Below the pieces are notes generated by a model. It was not told the DNA's origin. It did no database searches and saw only the letters and a program-made list of their open reading frames with translations. A DNA stretch of 64,000 nucleotides from assembly GCF_932294415.1 (NCBI RefSeq), contig NC_065535.1, positions 23,152,782-23,216,781 on the forward strand. Direction: 5' to 3'. Positions 1 to 16,681 of the stretch are shown one piece after another. This DNA is from Quercus robur (taxonomy: Eukaryota; Streptophyta; Magnoliopsida; Fagales; Fagaceae). The translations under genes and the position numbers were made by a program. The first letter of the stretch is position 1; each line of letters starts with the position of its first letter.

Positions 1-12
1 AGTACAGCTCAG

Positions 13-2421
13 ATGGGTAAATTCGAAAAATTAGTAAATACTCCGGCCGCTATGGAGGCCTTTAGGGCAAAATACCACATTCCCCCGGGGGTGGGGCTGC
101 AGTACTGTCCTCTTGAAGGAGTATTGACAGATAGAGGCGAGGGAGAAGTTGTTATCTCCATGATTGCTTTCATAGAGGGAGGGATGACACTTCCCATGCG
201 TAGGATTACAAGGGAATACCTGTTCAACCATAGGTTGACGCCGTATCAGTGTGCCCCAAATATGTTCAAGATACTAGGCTGTGTAGATGTCTTAGACGAG
301 CGGATGAATCTAGGCCTTACTTGGCACGACGTGGTTCATCTGTACGAGTGTCACCGCCTCGAGAGCGGAGGGTATTATCTTAAATCCCGATCCGAGGTTG
401 TTAGATTGATCTCTTGTCTTCCCGTATCCAATAAGACCGTGAAGAATGATTTCCTTATTACTTCGGGGGAGTGGTTCGATGGTATTCATTGTCCGACTCG
501 GGTAGGAATCCCAGGTGCGGCGTCTTTAGGGCCAATCCTTTTGGGGAAAGGGTTTAGTGTTGGGGGGTTATCTTTCTTGCTTTCTTTACACTTGGAGAAT
601 TTCATGAACTAATCCCACTTCTCTTGGATGTTTGCAGATAAAGTTCACGTCGCTCCTCGGCTAAACTTCGTGAATGTGCCGGCGCTGAACTACCTTCTGA
701 GGTCGGAAATTTACGTTACTGAGGACGAACAGTTACGTGCGGCTCATCTGGTTCTGGGCTATCAACCTCTAAGCCGCTCTTTCCAAGCTATTGGTCACGC
801 CATAAGGGCTGGCAGTCCGAGGTTGGCTAGGATTGACGTGTCCAAGACCGGGTTCCTAGCTCGACGTGATCTTCCACCAGTCGTACTACCCGACGTCTGA
901 CATCCCTATCTAGCAGAGCAACTACCTCCGCCAGACGAGCCTGGTGTTGCTGTTCCAGTTGAGGGGCAAACCGAATCATCTCGTCTTTCCCTTGAGGAAG
1001 AAATAGACGAGTTTTATTTTGAGGAGGAAGTTCAGCAAGACCCCGTGGTTGAGCTTTCTGATCCTGAAGGAGAGTAGGACCGCAATTCCGTGGCTGGTGG
1101 TCCAATCATAATAACCTGCTCGGACGACTCCTCGGACGGAGAAGGAGGTGATATGGGAAAGTCTCTGCGAGAGTTGATGTCCAGCCGAGGAAAGGGTCAG
1201 TCCTCAAAGGCGCCTGCCAAGGCACAAACCCAAGACCCTCCTCCAATCGCCCCTCAGGTCCCTACTGATCCTGGCCTCAAGGCTATCCCCGACCTAAAAA
1301 AGAAGAGGCAGGCTGACATTCCTGAAGAGGGTGAACTGGTTTCCCGACCTGCTAAGTAGCAAAAGGCTACAAAGGGACAGAGGAGTAAGAGGGCAAACTC
1401 CTCGGAGAGCAGGGACGAGGAGAACCGTGCTGAGGTGCGCGCTACTCCGCGTACATGGAGCCCTAAGTTGGAGTTAGATGGGGTTGCCATCCCTTACAAC
1501 TCGTCGATCCGAGAGTACAACAGGGGCCGAGCAGGGTACGTGGCTGATGCCTTAGAGCAACCCCTACTACTTCCTCGGGATATGGAAGCCTATAGGCGGT
1601 TCTCTCAGCCCGAGATTTTCCTATCCCTCAAAAGGGATCTTGCGATGGTAAGTAATCCTTTTACTGTTTTATTAATTTATTTAACCCTGTTAAATTCTGA
1701 ATCGATCTTGTTTCGTTCGCAGATTACTCAGCAGGTATTTGTGGCTAAGGAATTTTGTCGTGATAATCGCAGTCAGGCTGAGGCTGAGGCTCAGTCTCGG
1801 ACGGAGATGGAGAAAGCCTTGGGGTCCCTCAAGCACGATCACCTTGAACTCACGGAGAAGTTCAAGGAGTCGGAGAAACGGTGCAAAAGTGCTGAGGCTG
1901 GTTTGAAAAGCGCCGAGACCCAGGCAGAGGACCAGCGTAAAGAGCTATATTTGACCCAGATCAACCTCGCCACCGAGAAGCAGGCAGTGCTGGATCTCAA
2001 GACTGCTCTGCAAAAAGTCGAGGGCGAGCTGCGGCGGGTCAAAGAGGAGGCTCAGCTGATCCGAGAGGCTACGGAGGCTGAAAAGAATGCTGCTCGCCAG
2101 CTCGGGGTCCAAGAAACGGAGGCCAGGCTATCCGAGGAGATCCCCGAGGTGTGCAGGGACTACTGCAGCATCTCATGGGCTCAGGCCCTTGATGCTGCAG
2201 GAGTTCCTGCGGATTCGATGCTAAGACTGCCTGAGAACGTTTTCTACCCTCAGGAGATCCGAGAGAATCCTGACGGCGTCCAAGTAGCTTCTGAGCAGGA
2301 TTTGACGGTGTCTGATGCAGTCCCCGTGCCTGACAAATCGAAGGATCCGGCTGCGGACCCTACCATCGAGGTTCCTCCTCCTCAGCCAGAGCAGAAAGAA
2401 GATCCTTTTGCCAAGGCTTAG
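13..2421 (+). pseudogene. Antisense extra gene of the Tat element (gypsy-type 'putative transposon protein' with coiled coil)
   Basis: One reading path can be followed on the plus strand, opposite to pol. The N-terminal block (13 to about 510) has the pattern IPPGV...GLTWHDVVHLYECHRL that I associate with the plant 'putative gypsy type transposon' family. An intron probably ends at the TTTGCAG near 637, and the protein resumes as DKVHVAPRLNFVN. The frame from 628 continues through stops at 898 (TGA), 1075 (TAG) and 1357 (TAG). A second intron, 1648-1722 (GTAAGT...CGCAG, 75 nt and in frame), precedes a Glu/Lys/Ala-rich stretch (about 1740-2130) that looks like a coiled coil, followed by an acidic, proline-rich tail. 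The role of such genes is unknown. The true start may lie left of the window. The stops make this copy a pseudogene. Confidence 0.75.
1648..1722 (+). other. In-frame 75-nt intron in the antisense gene
   Basis: The sequence runs from GTAAGT to a pyrimidine-rich stretch ending TTCGCAG. It is 25 codons long without a stop, so retention keeps the frame but adds a hydrophobic segment foreign to the surrounding coiled-coil protein. Splicing is inferred from the sites alone. Confidence 0.6.
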
Positions 2422-2728
2422 CCTTTAGGCTTTTTAATTTTTATATTTCCTTCCTCTCTTTATTATTATTATTTTTTGAACGAGAGTCGTCCTGCTTTTG
2501 TGCTCTTTTGTAAGGACCTCTCTTTTTGTATTGATCTCGGAATATTAATATAGAATGTTTCCTTCGTTTTTATGGATTTATGCTAGCATCATCCCTTTAT
2601 TTAACGCTAATAATGATATAAACGGTCAAGGTGAAGAGGATGTCATGTAACGAATTTGAATGAGGGTTGCAATGGTGCTAGACTGCGCGCACGCCTTAAA
2701 ATGATTTCCCTTAGGTAATAGTTTTCCA
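2422..2728. other. 3' flank of the antisense gene
   Basis: T-rich sequence after the antisense stop, with no ORF. It probably holds that gene's 3' UTR and polyadenylation region, and it runs directly into the 81-bp array. No canonical AATAAA was identified. Confidence 0.4.
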
Positions 2729-3867
2729 AATTGTCATGAGTAATAATTTCTCCTAAGTCTGTGGTCCGAGGATCCATGCAGGACTTAGGTTCTGTTTAAA
2801 ACTATGAATAGTCGCCATAAGTAATAATTTCCCCTAAGTCTGTGGTCCGAGGATCCATGCAGGACTTAGGTTCTGTTTAAAACTTGTATAAATTGTCATG
2901 AGTAGTAATTTCCCCTAAGTCTGTGGTCCGAGGAGCCATGCAGGACTTAGGTTCTGTTTAAAACTATGAATAGTCGCCATAAGTAATAATTTCCCCTAAG
3001 TCTGTGGTCCGAGGATCCATGCAGGACTTAGGTTCTGTTTAAAACTTGTATAAATTGTCATGAGTAATAATTTCCCCTAAGTCTGTGGTCCGAGGATCCA
3101 TGCAGGACTTAGGTTCTGTTTAAAACTATGAATAGTCGCCATAAGTAATAATTTCTCTTAAGTTTGTGGTCCGAGGAGCCATGCAGGACTTAAGTTCTGT
3201 TTAAAACTATGAATAGTCGCTATAAGTAATAATTTCCCCTAAGTCTGTGGTCCGAGGATCCATGCAGGACTTAGGTTCTGTTTAAAACTTGTATAAATTG
3301 TCATAAGTAATAATTTCCCCTAAGTCTGTGGTCCGAGGAGCCATGCAGGACTTAGGTTCTGTTTAAAACTATGAATAGTCGCCATAAGTAATAATTTCCC
3401 TTAAATCTGTGATCCGAGGATCCATGCAGGACTTAAATTCTGTTTAAAACTTGTATAAATTGTCATGAGTAATAATTTCCCCTAAGTCTGTGGTCCGAGG
3501 AGCCATGCAGGATTTAGGTTCTATTTAAAACTATGAATAGTCGCCATAAGTAATAATTTTCCCTAAGTCTGTGGTCCGAGGATCCATACAGGACTTAGGT
3601 TCTGTTTAAAACTTGTATAAATTGTCATGAGTAATAATTTCCCCTAAGTCTGTGGTCCGAGGAGCCATGCAGGACTTAGGTTCTGTTTAAAACTATGAAT
3701 AGTCGCCATAAGTAATAATTTCCCCTAAGTCTGTGGTTCGAGGATCCATGCAGGACTTAGGTTCTGTTTAAAACTTATATAAATTGTCATGAGTAATAAT
3801 TTCCCTTAAGTCTGTGGTCCGAGGAGCCATGCAGGACTTAGGTTCTGTTTAAAACTATGAATAGTTG
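2729..3867. repeat. 81-bp tandem array, 14 copies, inside the Tat element
   Basis: The core GTGGTCCGAGGATCCATGCA starts at 2761 and recurs every 81 bases up to 3814, with no length change seen. Two unit types largely alternate: one ends AACTATGAATAGTCGC and the other AACTTGTATAAATTGTC, giving a 162-bp higher-order period. The array lies between the 3' end of integrase and the 3' end of the antisense gene, so both convergent transcripts would run into it. Tandem repeats at this place are a known source of satellites in Tat elements. Confidence 0.95.
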
Positions 3868-3926
3868 TAGATAGATCAGCAGGCAGAGGATAATCACGAA
3901 ACAAAACATGGGCAAAGCCATTTTCA

Positions 3927-5161
3927 TTAATAACAATATCTTCTGAGGTTATTTACATTCCATGGTCGATGTACGGTTTTTTCATCCAGATCTTCTAGGT
4001 AGTAAGCGCCTATCCCGGCCACGGATGTGACACGGTATGGTCCTTCCCAATTGGGCCCCAACTTGCCCCAAGAGGGGTTTTTTGCGCTGCCGAGAATCTT
4101 TCTCATCACGAGATCACCTGGACCTAGAGGTCGCAGCTTAACATTGGCATCATACCCTTGTCTCAGCTTCTGGTGATAATAGGCCATATGAATCGTGGCT
4201 TTTTCCCTTCTTTCCTCGGCTAGGTCTAGACTTCTTCTCAATAACTCGTCGTTACCGTTTGGGGTAAACGAGTTAGACCTCAGTGTGGGGATGTTGTTCT
4301 CGATTGGGAGCACGGCCTCAGCCCCATAAGTCATCGAAAAGGGGGTCACACCGGTTGAACGTCGCGGCGTTGTCCGATAGGTCCATAAGACATGCGGGAG
4401 CTCTTCTACCCATCTCCCCTTTGCCTCATCCAGTCTTTTCTTCAGTCCGTTTACTATGACCTTGTTCACGGCCTCGACTTGCCCATTTCCTTGGGGGTAT
4501 GTGGGGGTGGAATATCGATTAATGATCCCAAACTTGCGGCAATACTCCCTAAAGCTCTTACTGTCGAATTGAAGACCATTATCGGAAATGAGTGTACGTG
4601 GAGTTCCGAAGCGGGTGATAATGTTCTTCCAGATGAATTTCTGGGCATCCACGTCCCTAATGTTGGCCAAAGGTTCAGCTTCCACCCATTTAGTGAAGTA
4701 ATCGGTTCCGACTATTATGTATCGCTTGTTCCCCGCAGCTTTGGGGAAAGGTCCGACAATATCAAGACCCCATTGTGCGAACGGCCATGGGCTAGAGAGT
4801 GGGTTGAGAACCCCTCCGGGTTGGTGGATATTCGGGGCAAATCTTTGGCACTGATCGCACATCTTAGCGTATTCTTGGGCCTCTCTTTGCATGTTCGGCC
4901 ACCAATATCCTTGGGTGAGTGCCCTGTGCGCCAGCGACCTTCCTCCGGTGTGACTTTCACAAATTCCCTCGTGTAACTCTTCAAGTAGAGACTCAGATTC
5001 TTCTGGATGTAGCAGAGTAGGTACGGTCCAGAGTAGGAGCGCCGATATAGTTTGTGGTCGTCTGATAGCCAGAACCAAGGAGCATTTCTACGTATCTTCT
5101 CGGCCTTTAGTTTTTCTTCCGGTAAGATATCGTCTTGGAGGAAGTTCTTTATGGGGTCCAT
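3927..5161 (-). CDS. Integrase domain of Tat pol (frameshifted from RT-RNase H)
   Basis: The long frame 3927-5078 carries the whole integrase. It has the zinc-binding HHCC region (CDQC), then the catalytic core with DIVGPF...TDYFTKW, ISDNGLQF and, 35-40 residues later, QGNGQVEAVNK (the D, D and E of the DDE triad), and then a C-terminal region with GPYRV. It inserts the cDNA into host DNA. The segment 5079-5161 belongs to the same protein but is in the RT frame (ILPEEKLKAEKIRR), so a single-base indel near 5010-5050 shifts the frame. A TAA at 5190-5192 also separates it from RNase H. The core residues look intact although this copy could not make a full polyprotein. The C-terminus shows no chromodomain. 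Confidence 0.9.
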
Positions 5162-5189
5162 CCAGCTGGGACTCTGTCTGATCTGATGG

Positions 5190-7240
5190 ACTTAGGCCGG
5201 GTTTCTCCTGATGGGACTCGCCCTGACTAGATCTTCTACAAGGATCATTCGTGGCAGATTATGCGCCGAGGACGTGGCAAGAGTGGCCAGCGAGTTTGCA
5301 TGAGTGTTTACACTTTTGGAAACATGCGTTAGATTGAATGACTCAAAACTCGTCTGCAGGCGCTTGACTTGTCCTAGATACTCTTGCATCCTAGCATTTA
5401 TGGCTTCTAGCTCACCCATCACTTGTCTGACGACCAACCTGGAGTCCGAGAATGCTTCTATTACTCTTTCACCCAATCTTTGAACCATTGTCATCCCTTG
5501 AAGTAAGGCCTCGTATTCGGCTTCATTGTTCGTAGCCGAAAATCCGAGCCTCAGCAATTTTTCAATGGCGGCACCGTCTGGTGATATTAAAACTATCCCA
5601 ACTCCAGATCCTCTCTGGTTGGCCGCGCCATCCACGTAGACCTTCCAATGCAAGGTCCCCCCTGCTGAAATTTCGCCAACTGATTTTCCATCCGTGTCTT
5701 TCTTCTTGGTTATTGTTTCTATAGAGGGTTCAGCAAACGCCGCTACCAGGTCTGCGAGGACCTGACCTTTGATGGAGGATCTGGGCATATATTTAATATC
5801 AAAGGCTCCCAAAAACGCACTCCACATGGCGATCCTTCCTGTGTAGTCAGCGCTTCGAAGCACTGCTCGGAGGGGAAGCTGAGTTAGAACGATGACTGTA
5901 TGCGCTTGAAAGTAATGAGGGAGTTTCCGGGTGGCATGTACTACCGCCAGAATTGCCTTTTCTAGAGGTAGGTATCGCACCTCGGCCTCATGTAGTGATT
6001 TGCTCACATAGTACACCGGTCGCTGCACCCCATTATCGTCCCGTATCAGCACCAGGCTTACGGCATGGGGAGCTACAGCGATGTATGCAAACAACACCTC
6101 GTTTGCCTTAGGGCTGGACATGATGGGGGGTCGTGACAGATATTCCTTAAGCTGCTGGAAAGCCCGAACACAATCCTCCGACCATTCAAACCCTTTCCAC
6201 TTATTTATCAGGAGGTAAAAAGGTCGGCATCGATCCGCTGACCGCGATATGAATCGGTTTAATGCTGCAATCATACCAGTGAGCTTCTGCACTTCCTTCG
6301 GGTTCTGAGGAGCCTGTAGGCTGTTTATTGCTTTGATTTGATTGGGGCTCACTTTTATTCCCCTCTGGGTTACCATGTACCCTAAAAATCTCCCCGACCC
6401 GACCCCGAATGAACATTTGGAAGCGTTCAACCGCAATCGGTGTTCCCTTAAGATAGCGAAGACTTTTTCGAGGTCTTTCACGTGCTCGGACACCCTTTTA
6501 CTCTTTACAACCATATCATCTATGTAAACCTCAATGATCTTGCCCAGCTGTGGTTCGAACATCCGGGTCATCATCCTTTGGTAGGTTGAGTCTGCGTTCT
6601 TCAACCCAAACGGCATCACCTTATAGTGATAATTTCCGATGGGCGTCATGAAAGCCGTCTTCTCCTGGTCTTCTGGCGCAAGGGGGATCTGATGATAGCC
6701 CTGGAAGGCGTCCAGGAAGCTCATCCGAGGGTGACCCACGGTTGCATCCACCAACCTGTCGATTCGGGGTAGGGGGAATGGGTCCTTTGGGCACGCCTTG
6801 TTCAGGTCCGTGAAGTCCACGCAGATCCTCCACTTCCCTGTCTTCTTCCTTACCACCACCGTGTTTGCCAACCATTCGGGGTAAAAGACCTCTTTAATAG
6901 CCCCTGCTTTTTTCAGTTTTGCCACCTCGTCTCTTACGGCACTAGCATGTTCCTTTGAAGGGCGTCGGGATGGCTGCTTCTTCGGAGTGGAAGAGGGGTT
7001 GACGTTTAGGTGGTGACAAATAAGGCTAGGATCAACTCTCGGGGCGTCGTAGGCGTCCCATGCAAACACGTCGACATTTCCTCTGAGAAATCTGACCAGT
7101 TCCTTTTTTTCTTGAGAAGGCAATTCAGAGCCGACCTGAAAAAACTTGTCCGGGTCATTGTTGACAGCGATCTTATCTAAACTTTCACACCTTATCTCCT
7201 CAGCTAGCCCGTCCCCTTGCCTGGCCGAGGAGGCTGGTTG
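5190..7240 (-). CDS. Reverse transcriptase and RNase H of Tat pol
   Basis: The frame is open from just after the TAG at 7241-7243 to the TAA at 5190-5192 and is the same frame as gag-protease. The RT fingers and palm show WRICVDFTDLNKACPKD, FLDAFQGYHQI, MPFGLKNA and the catalytic YIDD. A gypsy-type first RNase H/connection region follows, with KPFYLL-like and PVYYVSKSL motifs. A second RNase H-like domain opens with YVDGAANQRGSG. A doubled RNase H is consistent with Tat. The protein would copy element RNA into cDNA in the virus-like particle. The reading frame within the domain is clean, so this is a fairly recent copy. Confidence 0.92.
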
Positions 7241-9280
7241 CTATGAGCTCTGTGGGGCCGAGGACTCGGCAACGGGCAGATGAAAGATGGCGGCAACCAT
7301 ACACTTCCTGGCTACGGCCTGATCTCCTCGGATCTCTTCTACTTGTCCCCTGGATGGGTATTTTACTTTTTGTTGGAGTGTGGAGAATACAGCTTCTAGG
7401 GCGTGGATCCATGGCCTGGCAACTATTGTGGTGTAGGGGGAGTAAGCGTCGACCACGATAAAATTTACCTCCACCACCTTCGACCCAGTCTGCACGGGTA
7501 GCCGGATCTGCCCTTTCGGTGTAACCATCCTCCCTTCGAAGCTGAGAAGGGGGGAATCATAAGCTGCCAAATCTTCCGGCTTCAGGTTCAGCCCCTTGTA
7601 TAGATCAGGGTACATTATCTCTACCGCACTTCCTGAGTCTACTAACACCCTTCTCACATCGAAGCCTCCAATTCTTAACGTAACCACCAAGGCATCGTCG
7701 TGAGGTTGAATGGTTCCCCTCTTATCCTCGTCCGAGAATCCCAGTATTAAAGAGCTTCGCTTTTTCGACCTTTTGGGTTCCCTATGCCTGTCCTCGGAGT
7801 GGAGTCGATCAACAGCCAGTACCCTAGGGATGGGTGGCCCAGTTCTTCCTGGTGCAGCGAGGATGACATGTATCGTTCCAGTAGGGGGTCTTAGGGACAC
7901 ATCCTTTCGAGACTCTGGTATTGCTTGACCGGGATGTCCGCTCGAGGGGTGCAGAAGGTGACGCAACTTCCCTTCTCGGACCAACTGATCTAGGTGATTC
8001 CATAGATTCTTGTAATCCTCAGTGGTATGCCCATGGTCCTGATGGTAGTGACAGTATAGGTCCTGGTTACGTTTGGAAGGGTCTCCGGCCATCTTTCCTG
8101 GCCATCTAAAATAGGGCTCGTTTCTTACTTTCTCCAGCACCTGTTGTACTGACTCCCTGAACACGGCATTCACTGTTTGTGGGTGGCTCTGTCCAGCCTG
8201 TTGCGAGAAATATCTCCTCGGCTGTCTAGGGTTATATTGTTCCGACCTAAAGTCATTTGCTTTGGGGGGAATGACCTTTTCCTTTCCCCTTCCTTGCAGC
8301 TGATCTTCCTCTACCCTTTTGTACTTGTCGATCCTATCCATCAACTGATGAACGTCGGCAACTAGTTTACTAGTGAGGGATTTCCTTAAGCCATGCTCGG
8401 TGGGGAGGCCGCTTTTAAACGTGCTGATAGCAACATCATCATGGTTGTCATCTAAGTCGTTATACACCTCCCAATATCTATCCGAGTATGCTTTCAGGGT
8501 TTCTCCTTCGTGCATGGATAAGGACAATAATGAACTAAGGGGTCGAGGGACTCTGGTGTTTGTGATAAAATGGGAGCAGAAAGCTTGAGTGAGCTGCTTG
8601 TAGGAGCCTATGAAATTTGTCTTCAGGCTGTTAAACCACCTCATCGCCATTGATCCCAAGCTGGATGGGAAGATTTTGCACATTAGGGCTTCATTTTGCG
8701 AGTAGATTGCCATTTTCTGGTTAAACTGGCTCACATGCTCTACCGGGTCTGCTCGGCCGTTATAGATGGCGAACGCCAGTTGGTTGAAGCGTCGAGGCAG
8801 CTTAGCCCCTTCAATTCTATACGTGAAGGGTGATCTTGAAACCTGGTCTAGCGCCTTCTTCATAACATCGTTCCCTGAACCCTTGCTGGATGGGTTCTCA
8901 TATTTCCGTACAAGGCGTGGTTCCCTTTCGTAGGAAAAGGTTTCACTTGGGGGGGTCCTTGACCTCCGTCGGTAACTCGCATCCTCTGCATTAGAAGACT
9001 CGTCTGAGTTAGAGGGGGATTGTTTTCGCCGCACACGTCGTAACTCCCTTTTCAGGTCATCTATCTGCCATTGCATGGCCTGATGACTATCTCGCCTCCG
9101 GGACACGTGACTACCTGTCTGAGTGTGACTTTGGCTCGTCCGGATAGTATGCACACTTCCCTCACGATTCCCCCTGCCGCCTGGGTTGGTGGGGTTATTT
9201 TGCCTCTAGGACTCGACGGGTTGTGTCTATTGGGAGTTTGCCTGGTGAGGATTCTCCTGGTGTGGGCCTAGTTCTGCCAT
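7241..9280 (-). CDS. Gag and protease of the Tat element
   Basis: The open part is 7241-9154. In-frame upstream sequence reaches a more likely start at 9280 (MAELGP), but two TAG codons lie between that ATG and 9154. The gag N-terminus has an Arg/Ser-rich coiled region, then the retrotransposon gag fold (FTYRIEGAKLPRRFNQ; AMRWFNSL; FCSHFI; SLLSLSMHEGE). Next comes one zinc-knuckle-like CHYHQDHGHTTEDY, with the usual first Cys pair modified. The aspartic protease active site follows as VLVDSGSAVEIMY. The frame stops at TAG (7241-7243), directly followed by CAA CCA, and RT continues in the same frame. Gag packages the RNA and the protease processes the polyprotein. Confidence 0.9.
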
Positions 9281-9315
9281 ACTCGACCGTTGTGCTAGCT
9301 GATTGCTTTAGTTCT

Positions 9316-9334
9316 TCCCACAGACGGCGCCAAT
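9316..9334 (-). other. Primer-binding site of the Tat element
   Basis: Read on the minus strand, the LTR end (…AACTACA) is followed by AT and then TGGCGCCGTCTGTGGG, the position and TGG start expected for a tRNA primer site. The sister element at 23047-23062 has the same site with one change (TGGAGCC). I did not assign the tRNA. Confidence 0.75.
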
Positions 9335-10012
9335 TGTAGTTGCACGATTTTCCTGGCCCAAACCCTATTGATCAGGCCCTGGCCCAAGGCGCAACACACA
9401 ATAAATACTTGTAGAGGATGGGTCAAAGAACTTAGCCTCAGTGAGCTTAGTCGGTCTGAGGTATGGAAAATGTTGTTGTAGGAATAAAAACACCAGAATG
9501 GATACTCCACAGAAGATTCTATTTCCTGAGTGCTGAATACATTTTTCTTCGTCCTCTTCTTTGAGGGACTCCATTACATTATATAACTCTCTCATTCTTA
9601 TTTGAACCTTACACTTGTTGATCATCTAAGCCCCCACTTGAGCACCTGTCCTATCAGACACCTTTATCACTCCCTTGTGAGTTGCAGTGGCCAAGGTAGT
9701 ACTGTTCAGGGGTCTTTTCCTCATTAATGCGGCCAAGAGGGTGGTTGTGACACATTTAATGTGGCGGTAGCAGCTTTCCATGAGATATTTTGGGTTTTAT
9801 TCTTTTTTATATGCTTAGAGGATGAGCTGCAGTGGTTGGGGCGAGCTTTTGGTCTGGACTTCGTAGTGTCCGAGGAGGTGTTACTCCTCGGACAGGTTTC
9901 TTTTACCGTAGTTGGGCTTGAATAATGTTTTGGCTATGACTTCTCCTCGGACACGATGCTTCTCGGACAGGCCTGTATTTAACTAGCCCATTATTTTGGG
10001 CCGGACCCCACA
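9335..10012 (-). repeat. 5' LTR of the Tat element (678 bp)
   Basis: On the plus strand it begins TGTAGTTGCACG next to the primer site and ends GGACCCCACA. On the minus strand it therefore runs TG...CA as LTRs do. Both ends match in style the LTRs of the non-autonomous element (TGTAAGCACACG...GGCCCCACA). It contains repeated CCTCGGAC and TCCGAGGA words that are also found in the tandem arrays. Only one LTR is in the window. Confidence 0.85.
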
Positions 10013-10309
10013 ACTATAATTATCATTTTTTGTATAATAACTTTTTTTTGAGAAGATAATAATAACTATTAATAACTATATATTTTTATTAATAACTATT
10101 TATTCACTTTATGTGATCATTAGTTTGAATTTTACTATTAAATTGGTTTTTGATTAGATAATAGGGTTATTTATGATTGTATAAAAAAATCGGAGAAATG
10201 GATACCAAACATGTTTTTCGAATGATATGGATACATATTCACGCTCCATAGATAAGATATGATTGACAGATAACAAGGGCATTCCGGTCAATACACCGAA
10301 ATCGCTCTC
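10013..10309. other. AT-rich spacer between LTR and helicase promoter
   Basis: No ORF. Contains several TAATAACTAT-like words (10060-10110) and then the presumed UAP56 upstream promoter. Bases 10013-10017 (ACTAT) are the predicted right-hand TSD of the Tat insertion. Confidence 0.5.
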
Positions 10310-10316
10310 TATAAAA
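10310..10316 (+). promoter_or_regulatory. TATA box of the UAP56 gene
   Basis: TATAAAA lies about 300 bp upstream of the start codon, with a CT-rich leader (10396-10430) and a 5' UTR intron between. Transcription start would be near 10340. This is a sequence match only. Confidence 0.6.
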
Positions 10317-10460
10317 TGACAGTCCAAACCCTATTCTTACTCACTCTGGAGTTGTGCGCTCGTGTTGTTGTTGTTTCTACTGTCTTTCTCTTCGACCTAT
10401 CTCTCTCTCTCTCTCTCTCCTAGTATTTTTCAGCTAACCTTTTTCATTTGCAGACTCTCC

Positions 10461-10481
10461 AAACCCTAACCCTAACCCTAA
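10461..10481 (+). promoter_or_regulatory. Telo-box repeats in the 5' leader
   Basis: AAACCCTAACCCTAACCCTA, with further AAACCCTAA copies near 10558 and 10575. Telo-boxes near transcription starts are common in plant genes for RNA and ribosome functions. They fit a constitutively expressed helicase. Confidence 0.6.
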
Positions 10482-10509
10482 TTTCCAACCTTCTCACACA
10501 GCCTCTCAG

Positions 10510-10612
10510 GTAAAGATTGCTCTAATCTCTCTCTCTCTCTCCTTCAATTTCATTTTCCAAACCCTAATTTTCCGAAACCCTAATCGCTAATCTGTTTTGT
10601 GTATTTGTACAG
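10510..10612 (+). other. 5' UTR intron of the UAP56 gene
   Basis: CTCTCAG|GTAAAG... to TTTGTACAG, ending three bases before the ATG at 10616. Leader introns of this kind are frequent in highly expressed plant genes. Inferred from splice sites only. Confidence 0.6.
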
Positions 10613-10615
10613 AAT

Positions 10616-16381
<5,766 letters not shown>

Positions 16382-16681
16382 GTTGACATATCCACGTTGG
16401 AACCATCACTTGGATAAAATTGGCGGGCGTGCTGCAGACCCTTTGTGTTATGTTTCAAACTGATGTGAAACAATTGACTTGGTGTACTCTGCATCGGAGT
16501 TACTGTAGCCTTTAAAAACTGTTGCTGGTCGCATAGCATGTGAGGATTTAGAGTTTATGCTATTAGGGCTTTGCACTAGTTGCTTTTTGTTTGCTGCGTT
16601 GATTTGAAGTATTTTGTATTAATCAGGGCTTCATTTTAATCATTTATAGCTGGAGCTTAGAATAAAACTTGATATCTTAGG
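16382..16681 (+). terminator. 3' UTR and polyadenylation region of UAP56
   Basis: Canonical AATAAA at 16661-16666, about 280 bp after the stop. No other ORF in the stretch. Confidence 0.6.

Larger units (their letters stand above)
1..10012 (-). mobile_element. Tat-lineage Ty3/gypsy LTR retrotransposon, truncated by the left window edge
   Basis: On the minus strand the order is 5' LTR (9335-10012), primer-binding site, gag, protease, RT, RNase H, integrase, a tandem array and then an extra gene in the opposite orientation. Integrase after RNase H makes it Ty3/gypsy. The extra antisense gene between pol and the 3' LTR, with tandem repeats beside it, is a known trait of Tat-type elements (Ogre, Retand, Grande). 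No chromodomain follows the integrase. The 3' LTR is outside the window, so insertion age cannot be read. Several stops and one frameshift show that this copy is inactive. The 5 bases after the LTR (ACTAT, 10013-10017) should recur at the unseen end. Confidence 0.88.

Noticed and set aside
898..1359. Readthrough or recoding at the three stops of the antisense gene
   Set aside because: The contexts after the stops are unlike known leaky-stop signals, and decay of methylated cytosines explains them more simply.
2729..3867. Regular repeats suggestive of a CRISPR array
   Set aside because: Units are contiguous 81-mers without unique spacers, in a plant retrotransposon.
5192..7123. RT-RNase H as a separate protein starting at the MPSQEKK methionine
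   Set aside because: The frame is continuous back to the TAG at 7241 and is the same as gag-protease, so the methionine is internal to the polyprotein.
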